NCBI RefSeq assembly: GCF_964204645.1
Contig: NC_134034.1
Span: 1,238,001 to 1,302,000, forward strand
From: Tubulanus polymorphus
Lineage: Eukaryota > Nemertea > Palaeonemertea > Tubulaniformes > Tubulanidae
Reading direction: 5' to 3'
Length of the DNA: 64,000 nucleotides
Part shown: positions 12,888-24,803 of the stretch, piece after piece
Numbering within the stretch: the stretch's first letter is position 1
How the letters are laid out: every line of letters starts with the position of its first letter
Notes under the pieces: generated by a model
Database searches by the model: none
What the model was told of the DNA's origin: nothing
The model's input: the letters and a program-made list of their open reading frames with translations, nothing else
Position numbers and translations under genes: made by a program

Positions 12888-12945
12888 TTTATCGAAATGA
12901 TGGCTAGTTGTTTTAACGATCTGAGTTGTCATTGGCAGACGTGAA
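12888..12945 (-). pseudogene. ADGF exon 8 remnant, outer edge of arm A
   Basis: About 58 bp matching the 3' end of ADGF exon 8 (compare 17257-17315), including the exon end and the following splice donor (minus-strand GATAAAGT), but with substitutions and no flanking reading frame or other exons. A matching fragment lies at the outer edge of the other arm at 56510-56575. Confidence 0.7.
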
Positions 12946-13824
12946 CTGTGATGAATCCGATACGATTATCATCATACTATAATTTCTTGTTCAAAGTTTC
13001 GAATCTATTTCATTTCCCTTGAAGCTGAGCCATGGACCGGACTGATGCGGTCTGTATTAGGAATCACTTCTCGTCGTGTATATTGACTTGTCTCGCCTAG
13101 GAAAAAACATACATTTATTCTAACCACTGTTTCATCATTAAATTCTCGTGTATAGAACTGAGTCCACCGAGCCGTCAACGCGTCTTAACGTGACCGTTTG
13201 TCGTACGCGCCATGAACTGTTTTGTACCAGAACAATCAAAAACTGACCTATCCGGTCAATCTATAGATTGCGCATGAGTGGTCCGCGAAAGGATTATGTT
13301 AGTTCGTCTCGAGCATGATCAACCAGAGGATAGGAGCTCATAAAATGATGATTACAATATAACAGATCTGCCACGACCACGATTTTGACCTTTAAATACT
13401 AAAAGGGAGCAGACGTGAAAGCTACGTGTGGATACGTATTTCGGAGGCATCGGATTTCCGCTCTCCCGCCCGCCATAAGTTCTCTGAGTTTGATGGTACA
13501 GTAGACTCCACTTAAGTCAGATCTAATCGACTTTAAGATAAGCGTCTTCAACATTTTGTGGTGACTTCAAGATACGAAAGCGTGGTTTTTTTCGTGCAGC
13601 CTTTTAAAAGTCCAGTCGAAAAAGCACATAACTGCAAGACCTCAGTAGCTATCCGCAACTGCCAGAAAATATTCAAATGCTTAAAAATCAAAATAGTTTC
13701 AATGATTTTGGTTCTACGATAACGTGTAACGTTTATTTATTCAATATGAATTCCAAAAATGTTATTAATTGTTGTTTATTTTATCGCGGTCGTTACCACC
13801 AACATCAACTACAATACAGGTTAA

Positions 13825-15034
13825 TTATTGCTTTCCTAAATCTGCTTCTTTCGTTAACATATCATCTTCCAACATCGAGTAGAAAATGTTACATTTTTCC
13901 GAAAGTTGCTTGCGAAGTTTCTCTTTGGCGTAATCTTCAAATTCTTTCATCGATAGACTGCCGTCATTGTCTTCATCTAACTTTTTTTTCATATCGCGCC
14001 CTCGCCTTCCGGTAAAACCCAAGGATGCTATAAAATTCTCTATTTCCTCCTCGCCGTCCAGCGTACCACTTTCGTCGTAATCATACTCAGCGAAGCACTG
14101 TTTCCAATATTCCACGACCCTCTTACTGAAATTGAAATTTATCATATGAAAACATCATCCCACATGCAAACAATTCAACACTCGCGCAAAAACTTTATTT
14201 ACGCAAGCTAGTTAGGCTTTGGGTCACGTCATCAAACGAAAGAATAGAACTTGCTCAATGTAGTTCTTGCAGGAAACCTTATAACGATGATAATGATTGT
14301 AGTTGTAATTAATGATATGTTTTTCTATATCGATTAACAGTTGTCAAAGCTAAACCACCACACTTCCTACCCCGGGACCTAAAACAGGTGACAATATGAA
14401 GTGAAATAAAGTTTTCTTGCATTTGCAATATTTTGTTTATATCGAGTAAGAAATTAAGCATGCTGCTTCATTAGATGTAATTGATTCATCAACAATTTAC
14501 TCATGGTAAAATCGTCATTTTTTATAAACAGTTTAACTTACGTGAACCAGTCTTCCATGTATTCCTCTAGTGACAAACCATCGCCATCGCGATCATACGT
14601 TTCAAATAAATCCTGCAAGTATAAAAGTAAAAACGTTGAAATGTAGCAGATATATTTCACTCAGCAACGTTACTAGCGAAAAATACTTTTATAAAGTGGA
14701 CAGTTTGATGAGCTTATATTGTTTTTTGTGTAATGTATAACTGATCATTTATCGTATTAAGTACAAATTCTTTTTAAATAAACTACTTGATATAGGTATT
14801 TAAAAAAAAAAACATTTCTAAAGTGCTATCACGATCAACTGGAGTAATAATTACCTCGAGATATTTCTTGTTTTCGATCACTTCTGACATTTCCTCTTTT
14901 GAAAGACGTGTATTTCTATCGGAATGTTTGCCGACGAATTTTTCCACGACCTGATTCAGTTGCTGTTTGTACTTTTCGTCGAGTCCATACTCATCGATAA
15001 GTGGCTCGAAAACGTCTCCGTAGTCCATATCCAT
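13825..15034 (-). CDS. EF-hand calcium-binding protein (calbindin/secretagogin- or SCP-like)
   Basis: Three exons on the minus strand: 14855-15034, 14542-14612, 13825-14125; the sum is 552 nt, 183 residues plus stop. Domains in order: a degenerate first EF loop (GKHSDRNTRLSKEE), then three good loops, DRDGDGLSLEEY (exon 2), DYDESGTLDGEE and DEDNDGSLSMKE (exon 3). The segment before loop 3 (VEYWKQCFAEYD) resembles calbindin/calretinin/secretagogin, where FxKxWxxYD precedes a loop; sarcoplasmic calcium-binding protein or calexcitin are alternatives. No signal peptide, so a cytosolic calcium buffer or sensor is likely. AATAAA signals on the minus strand lie at 13775-13780 and 13732-13737. The gene sits in the downstream part of the ADGF-A arm, between two copies of a ~140-bp segment (13335-13480 and 16545-16690), and has no counterpart in the B arm. 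Confidence 0.82.
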
Positions 15035-15867
15035 CTTGCAGGGTATTTTGTGAATTCTCGCTTCGCTCCTGAAACTCGACCAGTTATTGAGCGCTATTGA
15101 CGCCTAATGTGACTGGTTTAGCGGTGGTGGCCGTTTTTATACTTTACTAGTAATTTATTTCGGGCAAGTTTAGGCCAGCCAAACTATTCCTGGTCGAACG
15201 CGTTCAATTCTAGGAATTCGTTGTTTTCGAAACAACAAATATAAGTCCCCGACGTATGGGTTAGTGAAATTGTTCTTAAGGGCATGACCGTGAAGTGATT
15301 TTGGATATTTTCTCATAACTTATAGATTCACGCAAACGTCTAGAATATGACACACTCGGGAATAGTAAAATCAATCACTAATATATTGTCAATGTTTTTC
15401 AAAGTCGATGACTAAACGAAACCCAAAGTTGATAATACATACGTTTATTCTAAAAGCAAACTTAAATTTATCATTGAACACAAATGAACCGACGAAATGA
15501 AATTATTCCTTTTTTGAAATTAGTTAAGACTAGTAGTGCGTGTAGTCGGACGTGTATTACTCGTAAACAAAGAACCCGCAATATTTTTGACTGAATCGTT
15601 ATGAAAATAAAGCCTATTTTCTGAAAAATGTTCCCCTTCGCATCGTCATAGATTGATTCCACATTTACAAAATTCCAATGGCAATACAAAATGATTAACA
15701 TTTTGAATAAACTCTGATGATGGAAAGACTAAGAGAACAACAATTTCTTCAACGACGAGAGGAGTAAGGTTAACTGTTTATTTGAGACGACGATCTGGGT
15801 TCTATCTCGTGCGTCAGATAGATTGTTAAAGCGTAAAGTACGTCAGGTCTCGCTGATACAGTGGAAG

Positions 15868-15868
15868 G

Positions 15869-15912
<44 letters not shown>
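15868..15912. repeat. (ATA)n microsatellite
   Basis: Pure trinucleotide run of about 14 units seen directly, ending in a single TGATAAT variant. Confidence 0.95.
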
Positions 15913-15913
<1 letters not shown>

Positions 15914-16494
15914 TAATATTCATGATAGTAATTATCACATCCTTTCTCTGTATCTCTACGAATATTTCTTTTAACGTATTTATCGCTTTTTGTTTTGTTT
16001 ACGGAAAGACAATGTTTTATTTCGATATGAAAATCGTGATTGGTTGACGTTATTTGACTTTATGTTCTGTTTATAAGTGACACGCACAATATGTTCAATA
16101 TGATCAACGCTTATTACTTATCACGAAATCCATGGAATTCATGAAGTTCAAGGTGAACTTGGCTTGGATTTTTATGTTTCAATTTTGTTTTCTTTTACGA
16201 TTAACATAAGATATCATTTTCTTATGCATGAACGTACATGAAATAGCGCAGCTCCACAGCGCTGCAAAAGAATATAGCTTGTTTCTAGGTGGCATTATGT
16301 GTGAATCGGTCAGGCGATTCACAACAGTGTCTGATACAAGCATTGTATTGCTTCGTTAAACCGAGTCGAAAGTTCATGTAGATCGACAAGACCGGACGGG
16401 TCGTTGCCAATGTGAGCATTTACATGTACTTTGTAGGAAAACAGTTCAATAGACTTTCTATTCAATTCGGATCTCTTCGGACACGATTTGTCAC

Positions 16495-16536
16495 AATTAA
16501 TAATTCAAGATCGGACACGATCTTGAATTATTAATT
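16495..16536. repeat. Perfect hairpin, 18-bp arms, 6-nt loop
   Basis: Arm AATTAATAATTCAAGATC, loop GGACAC, then the exact reverse complement. It lies 3' of ADGF-A. It could be a decayed foldback element; nothing indicates a function. Confidence 0.85.
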
Positions 16537-16804
16537 GGATATAGGCTAGGGGCTCATAAAGCGATGATTACAATATGATAGGCTGCTACGGTAAAAAATT
16601 CCACCTCAAATACTTTTTGAAAGGAGACCCTCATTTCGTTCGAAGCTATCGGACGCATCGCTCTCCTAGAAAAATGGTTCCGCAAAACTCGTTCTAATTC
16701 CTAACCTATAACCAACGACGAAAAAACATTTATGAGATGCAAAATATATTTGAATATATTTCGAAACACAAATCTTATAGATCATCATGAATAAGGGGCG
16801 GGGT

Positions 16805-16810
16805 TTTATT
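16805..16810 (-). terminator. ADGF-A polyadenylation signal (AATAAA)
   Basis: AATAAA on the minus strand in the context CGAATAAAACCCCGCC, about 180 bp after the ADGF-A stop. The same signal and context stand at 55682-55687 after ADGF-B, so position and sequence are conserved between the paralogues. Confidence 0.7.
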
Positions 16811-16987
16811 CGAGACGTTATATGCTAATTATACAGAAAAATGATTGACACATGCACACTAGTTCAAAAATCTTTTTTTTCAACGGTCGAAGTTAAGTTA
16901 GATTTCTTTTATCGAATGACGATGTCGTTCTGATATTGCTAAGTCTCTGTGCTGGATGGTCGGTGTGTCGGCGGTGAGCTGCTCTTT

Positions 16988-19900
16988 CTAGTTGGAAACG
17001 ACATAGTTTTGTTGGTTGAAGCGACTTTCGGCTAAAACTTTGTCTATGAATTGCGACCATTTCGTCTGCCAAAGTCTAAACGCCTTGACCTTCTCTTCAT
17101 CGCTCATTGCGCTGTATCTGCGCACGTTTGAAAAAAAGAGAAATTTCAAATGATCTATATACCATTGGTACGTATATAAATGGTGGATGAATGATGATAA
17201 AATTTATCAAAAAATCGAGTAAATTAAATTTCATTTGATAATCTGGTAATATTTACTTTATCGAATTGATGGCTAGTTGTTTTAACAATCTGAGGTCGTC
17301 CTCGGCAGACGCGAAGCCCATGAACGCCATGTAGAAGTCGTGAGATAGCGGTAAAGCTCCCCAGATCGGTGGATCATCAGAAGACACGACCACCGGGTAA
17401 TCGGTGCTGAATAAAGCCGAGGCCGGATGATTCCTTAAATCATCTACCAGTTTTAACACCTACAATATATCAAAATTCAGACATTTACTGGACTCAGTGC
17501 GTCACAAATGCGTCCGGGGCTCTGATTCATTTACAGGTTCAAGTTTAAAACCAAAGTTTTGAAGAGGAACCGCTTTAACCAGATCTACGTAGATCAGCAA
17601 ACGGGAAAAAATTTGGGTACTTTGTAAGTTAACTAGATATCATTTGAAATACTCTCTCACACTCCATCTCTCTCTACCTCTCCAACTCTCCCCACCTCTC
17701 TCTCTACCTCTCCCCACCTCTCTCACCTGATTAGACACCGGATTTAACTCGACCGCGATCGGTTTTTCTCGAATCGATTTCGCGACGAACGGATGTTTAA
17801 GTATGGCGAACCCGTGACCAACACGTGACGTATTTAACAATACAGCGTCAACCATATTATCATCGACATCCTCCCCGTTCCAATCTGAAATAAAACAGTA
17901 TCATTGGTGATGTCATAGGGGGATTCATGGAGGCAGATATCTTTTCTAGAAGGATCTATAGATTAAATCAAATTTGATGTCATAAGGGGATTATGGAGAC
18001 GATCTGTTAAAGAAGGGTCTATTTGATGATGTCATAGGGAGAAGGTATCTAGATTACTGGTCTCGCCGGCGTGATAGAAGTACGGTAGATCGACTGGTGG
18101 GTTCATCTGCGACGGTAATAACAGATCATCGAGAAAATAGAGCAGCGAATGTCCGGGGTCCTCCTGACCGACCAAGTCAAATCCGGCGTAGAACGACGGG
18201 TATTTCTGACGGAATTGGATCGCCTCTTTCACCCGGTCACCGATCAGCGACGCGTTTTGAGCTCTGCAATTTCAAAAATAACGAGAAAAATAATTTATAT
18301 GCAAATCAATAATCTTTATCATTCGCGTGTCGGCACGTGACTGCTACGTACCGAATCGCCGAGCCGATGACCTTGAACCCGACGAAATCGTTCGGGTAAT
18401 TTTTTACGAACTCCTGAGTGGCTGATCGTAAAATGTCCAACGATTCCTCGCGACTGTTCAACGAACCGTCGATGTTATAAGTCTGGAAATTTAAAAGAAG
18501 TCATATTTCTAGAGTCCAGAGAACTAAGCGAACAATAGTGTCGTCGAGGAGCCGTGTTAATTTAGAAGCCTAGATTGCACGTTCGTGTCTTGATAAGTCA
18601 TCTTTAGATTGGTTTCAAAGCTGTTAGATTGTTAGCCATGGCTTTTGGGGTCAGTTGCACAGTCGTGACTTAAGTCCAATAGTGGTCTTTATCTTAAGAC
18701 TGGTCTTAAGTTGTTAGATTAGCTGTAGAACTAAGTTGGTCTTAGCCAGGTCTTAAGTCTAAGCCATGACTATGCAACCAGTCCCTGGGGTCAGTTGCAC
18801 AGTCGTGACTTAAGTCCAATAGTGGTCTTAAATATAAAGACAGGTCTTAAGTTGTTAGATTGGCTATAGAACTAAGTTGGTCTTAGCCAGGTCTTAAGTC
18901 TAAGCCATGACTATGCAACCAGTCCCTGGGGTCAGTTGCACAGTCGTCACTTAAGTCCAATAGTGGTCTTAAATATTAAGACTGGTCTTAAGTTGTTAGA
19001 TTAGCTGTAGAACTAAGTTGGTCTTAGCCAGGTCTTAAGTCTAAGCCATGACTATGCAACCAGTCCCTGGGGTCAGTTGCACAGTCGTGACTTAAGTCCA
19101 ATAGTGGTCTTAAATATTAAGACAGGTCTTAAGTTGTTAGATTGGCTATAGAACTAAGTTGGTCTTAGCCAGGTCTTAAGTCTAAGCCATGACTATGCAA
19201 CCAGTCCCTGGGGTCAGTTGCACAGTCGTGACTTAAGTCCAATAGTGGTCTTAAATCTTAAGACTGGTCTTAAGTTGTTAGATTGGCTATAGAACTAAGT
19301 TGGTCTTAAGTTGTTAGATCGGCTATAGAACTAAGATGGTCTTAGACTGGTCTTAAGTTGTTAGATTTGCTATAGAACTAAGTTGGTCTTAGCCAGGTCT
19401 TAAGTCTAAGCCATGACTATGCAACCAGTCCCTGGGGTCAGTTGCACAGTCGTGACTTAAGTCCAATAGTGGTCTTAAATCTTAAGACTGGTCTTAAGTT
19501 GTTAGATTGGCTATAGAACTAAGTTGGTCTTAGCCAGGTCTTAAGTCTAAGCCATGACTATGCAACCAGTCCCTGGTGTAAAGCGCCAGTATAACGTAAG
19601 GACATCAGGAGTGTAGGAGAACTGATTTTATTAGAAATTAGAAGCTTTATCTACTGAGCTATTTTAAAGTTTTAGACAAAAGTTTTATTTCTCCATCGGC
19701 TCATTTACCCGATGAAGCTACTAAATATCCATTTTAACTGCAAAACTCTTGATAATAATATAAAGAATAAGTTAACCTACACAACTAGCCTAACTGTTCA
19801 TCGAGTTTATCAAGAAAACTGAACAGTTTTTACGTGAAGATTTTACCGGGGTTAAAAGGCATCTCGCTTCGACGTACTGCACATTGTCCTCCACGGCTGA

Positions 19901-22900
19901 CTTGAAAGCCGCCTCCAGATATTTCGCCATCAACGGTTTGTAATGTACCAATCCACCAATCGATAGAAACACGTTTAAAAATCGCTTCCAGACGGCGTTT
20001 ATCGTCGGGTACAGTTTCTGCGGGTTGGGCGTCTCCATACTCATTTTCTTATACAACCTGACAGTTATTTAATTCAGAAGAAAAGAATAAATATAGCCGC
20101 AAAGCAGCGATAACGGGTTTTCTGTACAGCCACGTGATGTTAATGAAAAACAAGGAGAAAAGAATAAATATAGCTGTAAAGCAACGATAACGGGTTTTCT
20201 GTACAGCCGCGTGATGTTAATGAAAAACAAGGAGAAATGAATAAATATAGCCGCAAAGCAGCGATAACGGGTTTTCTGTACAGCCGCGTGATGCTAATGA
20301 AAAATAAGGGAATTATAGAAGTTTTCGGGATTCGAACTTGATGTGCCACCAAATTGTCTTATACTACCTATTACTTAATTAATTCATTGATTCAGAGAAA
20401 AGAAGTAAAGACCTATTTCGTGAAAAAGGAAAATTAAGTAATTAATTGATTGGATTATAAGTGATTTATTTCTAATCACAGAAAGTTAGCCTGTTGTGGC
20501 AGGTGCGCGATAACGTTGTATCTTCTTTATTGAAAAAATAAAGATATTTTTTACCTCAAAAAATTATCGCATCCTGTTTAAACTATGACTACAAAATTTA
20601 CAATAATTTTTAACAGATATCATTGATACGAAAGACAAATAACATTTCAGTTTAAAACAGATTAAAACGGTATTATTGTTTGCATTTCCTGTCACGTGAT
20701 GTCTCGACACCGTCGCGAAAATGATGAATCGCGCGAAATTTAGGATAGCGCGCTCAAAATCTTAACACCGGGTTTGACCCTAATCTCGCTCGTATGTAAC
20801 GCTAATCCGTGACCATCAGACGAACATTCTGACCAAGTGAATAAACAAGTTTGTTTGGTCAAGTCTAGTGACCTTTTAGCTGTGACGATCGGTCATACTC
20901 TGACTCTACAATGGTTTCTTATTATGCCTCATTTTGTTGTCAGAAATTTCCAAGGAGGACATTATTGTTCCCAGAAATTAAAATCACCTGCTTAAATCAT
21001 TCGTTACACCGAAATATCGTCGTATCTATAGGTCTATTGTTTAATACCTCACCACTAGCAGAATTCATTCAAAAACTGTGACGAGGATTTACAAAAAGAG
21101 CACATTTCCCCAATAGTTATCCTAAACCTAGCAGGACTCGAACCTGACACCATGAGCATGCCAGCCGACAACGCTAACCCCCAGACCATAGGCCAGTAGT
21201 GCTTGAAACAGTTTGTAAGTTAATCTGGACAGTGTGGTGACTGGTGACCAGTCGGGTGTTAGACCGTGTGGTAACTGGTGACCAATCAGGGTGCAGTAAA
21301 TAGTGACCAATCACCATTCCCCGAGTTTATTAGGCCCCACTTTGCCGGAAGTTTTCAAGAACATCTTTGTTCTCAAAATATTAGAATTACCTACGAGATT
21401 TAAAACCGTGTAGTTGTAACAACTATTTCTATGTATCGTAATAAAGCATAAGATTTCCCGTATGACTTCCCCGAAACATTGATAGCTAACTCCATAGCCT
21501 TAATTAGATAAATTCCAGCGGTTTTCAATTATTTTACTAATTAAATCTGTCACAAGTTGATGACTCACATATTGTCGAACGCCTCCGGAGAGGCGGCCTC
21601 GTCACGAGCTTTCATTACATTCCTCCAACTGCATTCTGTAAAATCATAAACACCATACTTAAAAAAATTCATCTGAATTAGAGCTATACATTTCATGATC
21701 GTGAACACTGCAGACTTGTTACTGTAATTCAATTTACGGATCCCGTTTCACGGAACATTTCACGATTTATTTCATGTATAATTAATTTCAATATCATATC
21801 GCGGAAAAAATTTTTTTTCATGGGGATCTCTGCATCAGACTGTAGGATAATTCTAATACCCGTCTATAAAACCAGGCCCAGTTTAAGGATTTATCCATAG
21901 GGATAACTTTGATACCCGGTCTATAAAACCAGGTCCAGGTTAAGGATTTATCCCTAGGGATAACTTTGATACCCAGTCTATAAAACCAGGCCCAGGTTAA
22001 GGATTTATCCCTAGGGATAACTTTGATACCCAGTCTATAAAACCAGGTTCAGGATAAGGATTTATCCATAGTGATAATTTTGATATCCAGTCTATAAAAC
22101 CAGGCCTAGGTAAAGGATTTATCCCCTAGGGATAACTTTGATACCCGGTCTATAAAATAATCATTCATTCTGTTTCTATAGCATTGACACAATTTGTCAA
22201 ATATCACGATATTTGTCCATTATGTCATGATCGTTATCGGAAAAAGCTCTCTGAAAAGTGGAGTCCATTTTATCAACTGATTTTCGCAGACGGCAGCGCA
22301 CGGTTCGTTTGTTGTTGGCGTCGAATGAAAGATACGTTATCTTTCATTCATTTTATTAAAACCTAATCTTTATGACCCGTTTTGATAAAGGCTTAGATCA
22401 TTTACATGTTGTTTCGGCGATAACGACAGAAGGTCACGTTTCGGACTCTCTCTTGTCAGGCGTGGTGTTGTTTTGAAATTTTTTGAAATTTTTCGATATT
22501 TTCTTTTCTTTAAATAAAACATTCGTTCTTACCAGGTTTAGCGGGCAGTTTATTCATGTATTTAAACTGTAAGGTGCCGTCATTAGTAAAACACATGTAA
22601 ACATCAGGTGAGTATGTGGCCAGCTTAATTAGCTCGTGGAAGTCTAGCATCGATGAATCGTGGGCGTGCAGAATGGCTCCTTAAAAAGAGAGATAAAGAG
22701 TGGAGAGAGCAGAGGGAGATGAGAGAGAGAGATGGGAAGAGAGATGGAGAGGGGAATGAAGAGAGGGGAAGAGAGAGGTGAAATCTGGGGGATTGCAGTG
22801 ATTCCTTAATTCAAAAAATTCAAAAAGTTAAAAATCAGTGAAATTTGAATGAATTGAAGCCAGATGAATAACGGCCGTGATTGTGATGGAATTTTGTGTA

Positions 22901-23399
22901 AAATATTTTGAAATGGAATGAAAAGTTTACTTTTATCAGATTGTATGAATATTTACAAATATCTTCCAAATGAATTTACCTTTTTATCAATCTTTCATTT
23001 GGAATTGTAATCAAGTCTCTTTTTATCATAAAACAAGACATAAATAAAAATGAGTCCCTTACCTTTCGGCATGATTTTGATGATTTTAAAAACGGCACTT
23101 TTTTCAATATCGTCTCGAGCCAAGAAAAAATGTCTGGACGGCGGGAATTTGCCGTCTGTCAGACCCTGCGCGATCTCGCTACGTTTGGCATCCATCAGTA
23201 TTTTATTCACGGACGCTTCGGCCGCGTTCAGTTTCAATTTAGCCCCGATCCTAGTCGAGAATTCCTCGTTGAAGACGGCCTTACGCCGGGCCAGGTAGTC
23301 GACTCGACTCAGGGATAGGCCCGGGTTCGGTAGGCTCAGTATTAGTAAGAGAAATACCCACGATGAAATCATTGTGGCTGTAGATCCTAGGTTGTTCAT
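16988..23399 (-). CDS. ADGF: Adenosine deaminase-related growth factor (ADGF/ADA2), copy A
   Basis: Nine exons (minus): 23063-23399, 22533-22679, 21569-21635, 19847-20057, 18352-18482, 18058-18263, 17727-17884, 17257-17459, 16988-17117; 529 residues. Signal peptide: hydrophobic VFLLLILSL within the first 30 residues. ADA2/ADGF N-terminal dimerisation region follows, then the zinc deaminase fold: HAHD at 117-120 (metal site), HAGE at 362-365 (catalytic Glu), GHG around H390, SSDDP at 445-449 (metal and substrate Asp). All expected active-site residues are present, so a secreted enzyme converting adenosine to inosine is likely; the mollusc-derived growth factors are of this family. About 17 substitutions from copy B by eye, clustered in exons 4-5, and a longer C-terminus (QQNYVVSN against QQIN). 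Introns carry minisatellites, a SINE and CT tracts partly shared with B. Confidence 0.95.
17895..18048 (-). repeat. ~79-bp dispersed family, ADGF-A intron 6
   Basis: Two to three degenerate units with TGATGTCATAGGGGGATT and AGGCAGATATCTTTTCTAGA. The B paralogue has related copies in the same intron (54550-54765). Confidence 0.85.
18640..19580. repeat. ~141-bp tandem array of a palindromic element, ADGF-A intron 4
   Basis: Six or seven units; starts of the motif TCAGTTGCACAGTCGTGAC at 18651, 18791, 18932, 19073 and 19214 give a 140-141 bp period, with one rearranged unit before 19438. Each unit has ends that are imperfect inverted repeats (GTTGCACAGTCGTGACTTAA against TTAAGTCTAAGCCATGACTA followed by TGCAAC). 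Single copies occur at 42560-42690 (SCAP intron) and, diverged, at 53880-54005 (ADGF-B intron 4). Confidence 0.9.
20085..20310 (-). repeat. ~77-bp tandem repeat, ADGF-A intron 3
   Basis: Three units containing AGCGATAACGGGTTTTCTGT, just upstream of exon 4. Two related units sit at the equivalent place in ADGF-B (53395-53560), so the array predates the duplication or is shared by conversion. Confidence 0.88.
21110..21335 (-). mobile_element. tRNA-derived SINE copy, ADGF-A intron 3
   Basis: On the minus strand: A-box-like GGTCTGGGGGTTAGCGTTG and B-box GGTTCGAGTCC, preceded by a conserved non-tRNA part (CACACTGTCCAGA, ACAAACTTACAAACTG). The same organisation occurs at 52800-53030 and 60460-60700. 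Confidence 0.82.
21845..22160 (-). repeat. 57-bp tandem repeat, ADGF-A intron 2
   Basis: Five to six units with AAGGATTTATCCCTAGGGAT and TCTATAAAACCAGGCCCAG. The reverse complement family forms a longer array in SCAP intron 18 (41800-42310). Confidence 0.92.
22323..22349. repeat. Perfect 12-bp-arm hairpin
   Basis: GAATGAAAGATA, three-base loop CGT, then exact reverse complement, in ADGF-A intron 2. Seen directly; no assigned function. Confidence 0.8.
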
Positions 23400-23545
23400 G
23401 ATGACGGAGCGACTCTCGTCGTATAGACTGCGTTAACTCACTCAGTGATCGAACTCTTACTGATAAGACCTCGCGCGCGCGATGCAGACAGGCAACAGTC
23501 AGTGAGATCGAGTGCGATTGATGTCGTGAACCCATTAACCCACGT
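23400..23545 (-). promoter_or_regulatory. ADGF-A proximal promoter / 5' UTR conserved with copy B
   Basis: About 145 bp upstream of the ATG align with 51462-51607 upstream of ADGF-B: shared CGCGCGCGAGGTCTTATCAG, GAGTTAACGCAGTCTATAC and GAGAGTCGCTCCGTCATC. Homology ends near 23545/51462, which marks the inner boundary of the inverted duplication. No clear TATA box. Confidence 0.65.
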
Positions 23546-24803
23546 GTGACCCGGCTGCAACAACCATAGGAAGGGCGAAGACACATAATATTAAAGAGTA
23601 TGTACAATCGAAGTCACGATTTCTACTTAAATATTTCAAGATGGTGAACATGAAGCGCAATGAATACTTACTGGAAATCGTGCGCTGCCAACGACATCGT
23701 CACGAGCAGGTTGGTCCAAATCAGGTGGGTGTTGTTCGGGGGGGGGGGGGAGGGGACGTTACCAAAGAGAACTCGAAATTCTCACAGGAGTTTTCACTCA
23801 TTGCCGCATCGGTGATGTGCCGGCCCATAAATTTCAGGACGTAAGTAAGTTTAAAGCCTACTCTATACGGAATTTAAAAGATTAGAAACCATTTAAAACA
23901 TTTAAAAGATAATTTTGAGTATGTGTTTTACTATAAGTTGGCGATAAGCGTTCACAGTTAATCTGTGCCGGTGCACCTTCCCCGGTCGGGCGACTAGGGG
24001 ACAATAAAACGATTCGAATTTGAATTTAACTTCAAATTTGAATTTGACTTTGCGGCCGTACTCTGGATTATTGCCAACAGTCGTAACCCCCCTAAAATAC
24101 TTCCGGGTTGAGAAATTAGAGCGAAAAACCGATTTTAAAGTTCACCGGAGGCTGATAGCGAACCCGGTAGACATTAAAAATGTTTTCCAGTGAATGGAAT
24201 TTGTGATAACGTTCGATAACTCGGGAATCGGGATTTAGAATCGCTGGAATATGAGTTAAAACAGTCCGGGGTAAGTGAAACATCCAGAACAATTACAAAC
24301 TGAAATTGTGCCGTGGCCTGTGGGATTGGTCTAGGTTTAAAAACTGGAGATCTGGATCCAGAACTGTGGAACTGGATCATGAACTGTGAAACTGAATCCA
24401 GAATTGTGGAACTGAGCCCGCCCCGCAGAACTGGAATTTGGTCCTGACTTCAACTGGATCCAGAACTGTGGAACTGGGTTCAGAACTGTGGAACTGGGTT
24501 CAGAACTGTGGAACTGAATCCAGAACTGTGGAACTGGGTTCAGAACTGTGGAACTCGGTTCAGAACTGTGGAACTCGGTTCAGAACTGTGGAACTGAATC
24601 CAGAACTGTGGAACTCGGTTCAGAACTGTGGAACTGGGTTCACAACTGTGGAACTGGATCCAGAACTGTAGTATTGGACCTGGGATGTGTTTATTCGATT
24701 CAATGATATAAATCTTTTCATTTTTTTGCAGGTAATAATGTTGCAGTGACTAGCAGCCCCTCTCACCCCCTCACCCCCTCAGCTTGGCGTTTGTTTCAGT
24801 GAA
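23546..24803. other. ADGF-A / SCAP divergent intergenic region
   Basis: The two genes diverge here. SCAP's start codon follows an acceptor-like TTTGTTTCAG at 24790-24799, so SCAP has an upstream non-coding exon; a possible donor (GGAC/GTAAGT) lies near 23840. It also contains a G-run at 23740 and the 20-bp minisatellite at 24350-24670. Confidence 0.55.
24350..24670. repeat. 20-bp minisatellite upstream of SCAP
   Basis: About 14 units of CAGAACTGTGGAACTGGGTT with TCC/GTT variants. Member of the AACTGTGGAACTGG family found at several other places in the window. Confidence 0.93.

Larger units (their letters stand above)
10891..13730. other. UBR3 3' flank / intergenic
   Basis: No convincing coding exon. 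The left part is probably UBR3 3' UTR; ATTAAA variants occur near 11810 and 11943 but there is no clear AATAAA. It holds a G-run at 11290, a degenerate repeat block at 11400-11775, a short piece of the 503-bp palindrome family at about 12600-12640, a (GTTC)n tract near 12655, an ADGF exon-8 remnant at 12888-12945, and sequence at 13150-13480 homologous to the inverted duplication arm near 55800-56160. Confidence 0.6.
15035..16800. other. Spacer between EF-hand gene and ADGF-A
   Basis: No coding exon recognised. It contains the EF-hand promoter region, an (ATA)n tract at 15870-15912, an 18-bp-arm perfect hairpin at 16495-16536, and a segment at 16545-16690 that is a diverged direct repeat of 13335-13480. 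Confidence 0.6.

Noticed and set aside
21940-22030. TAGGGATAA resembling part of a homing endonuclease (I-SceI) site
   Set aside because: Only nine bases of the 18-bp site, and inside an ordinary 57-bp repeat unit.
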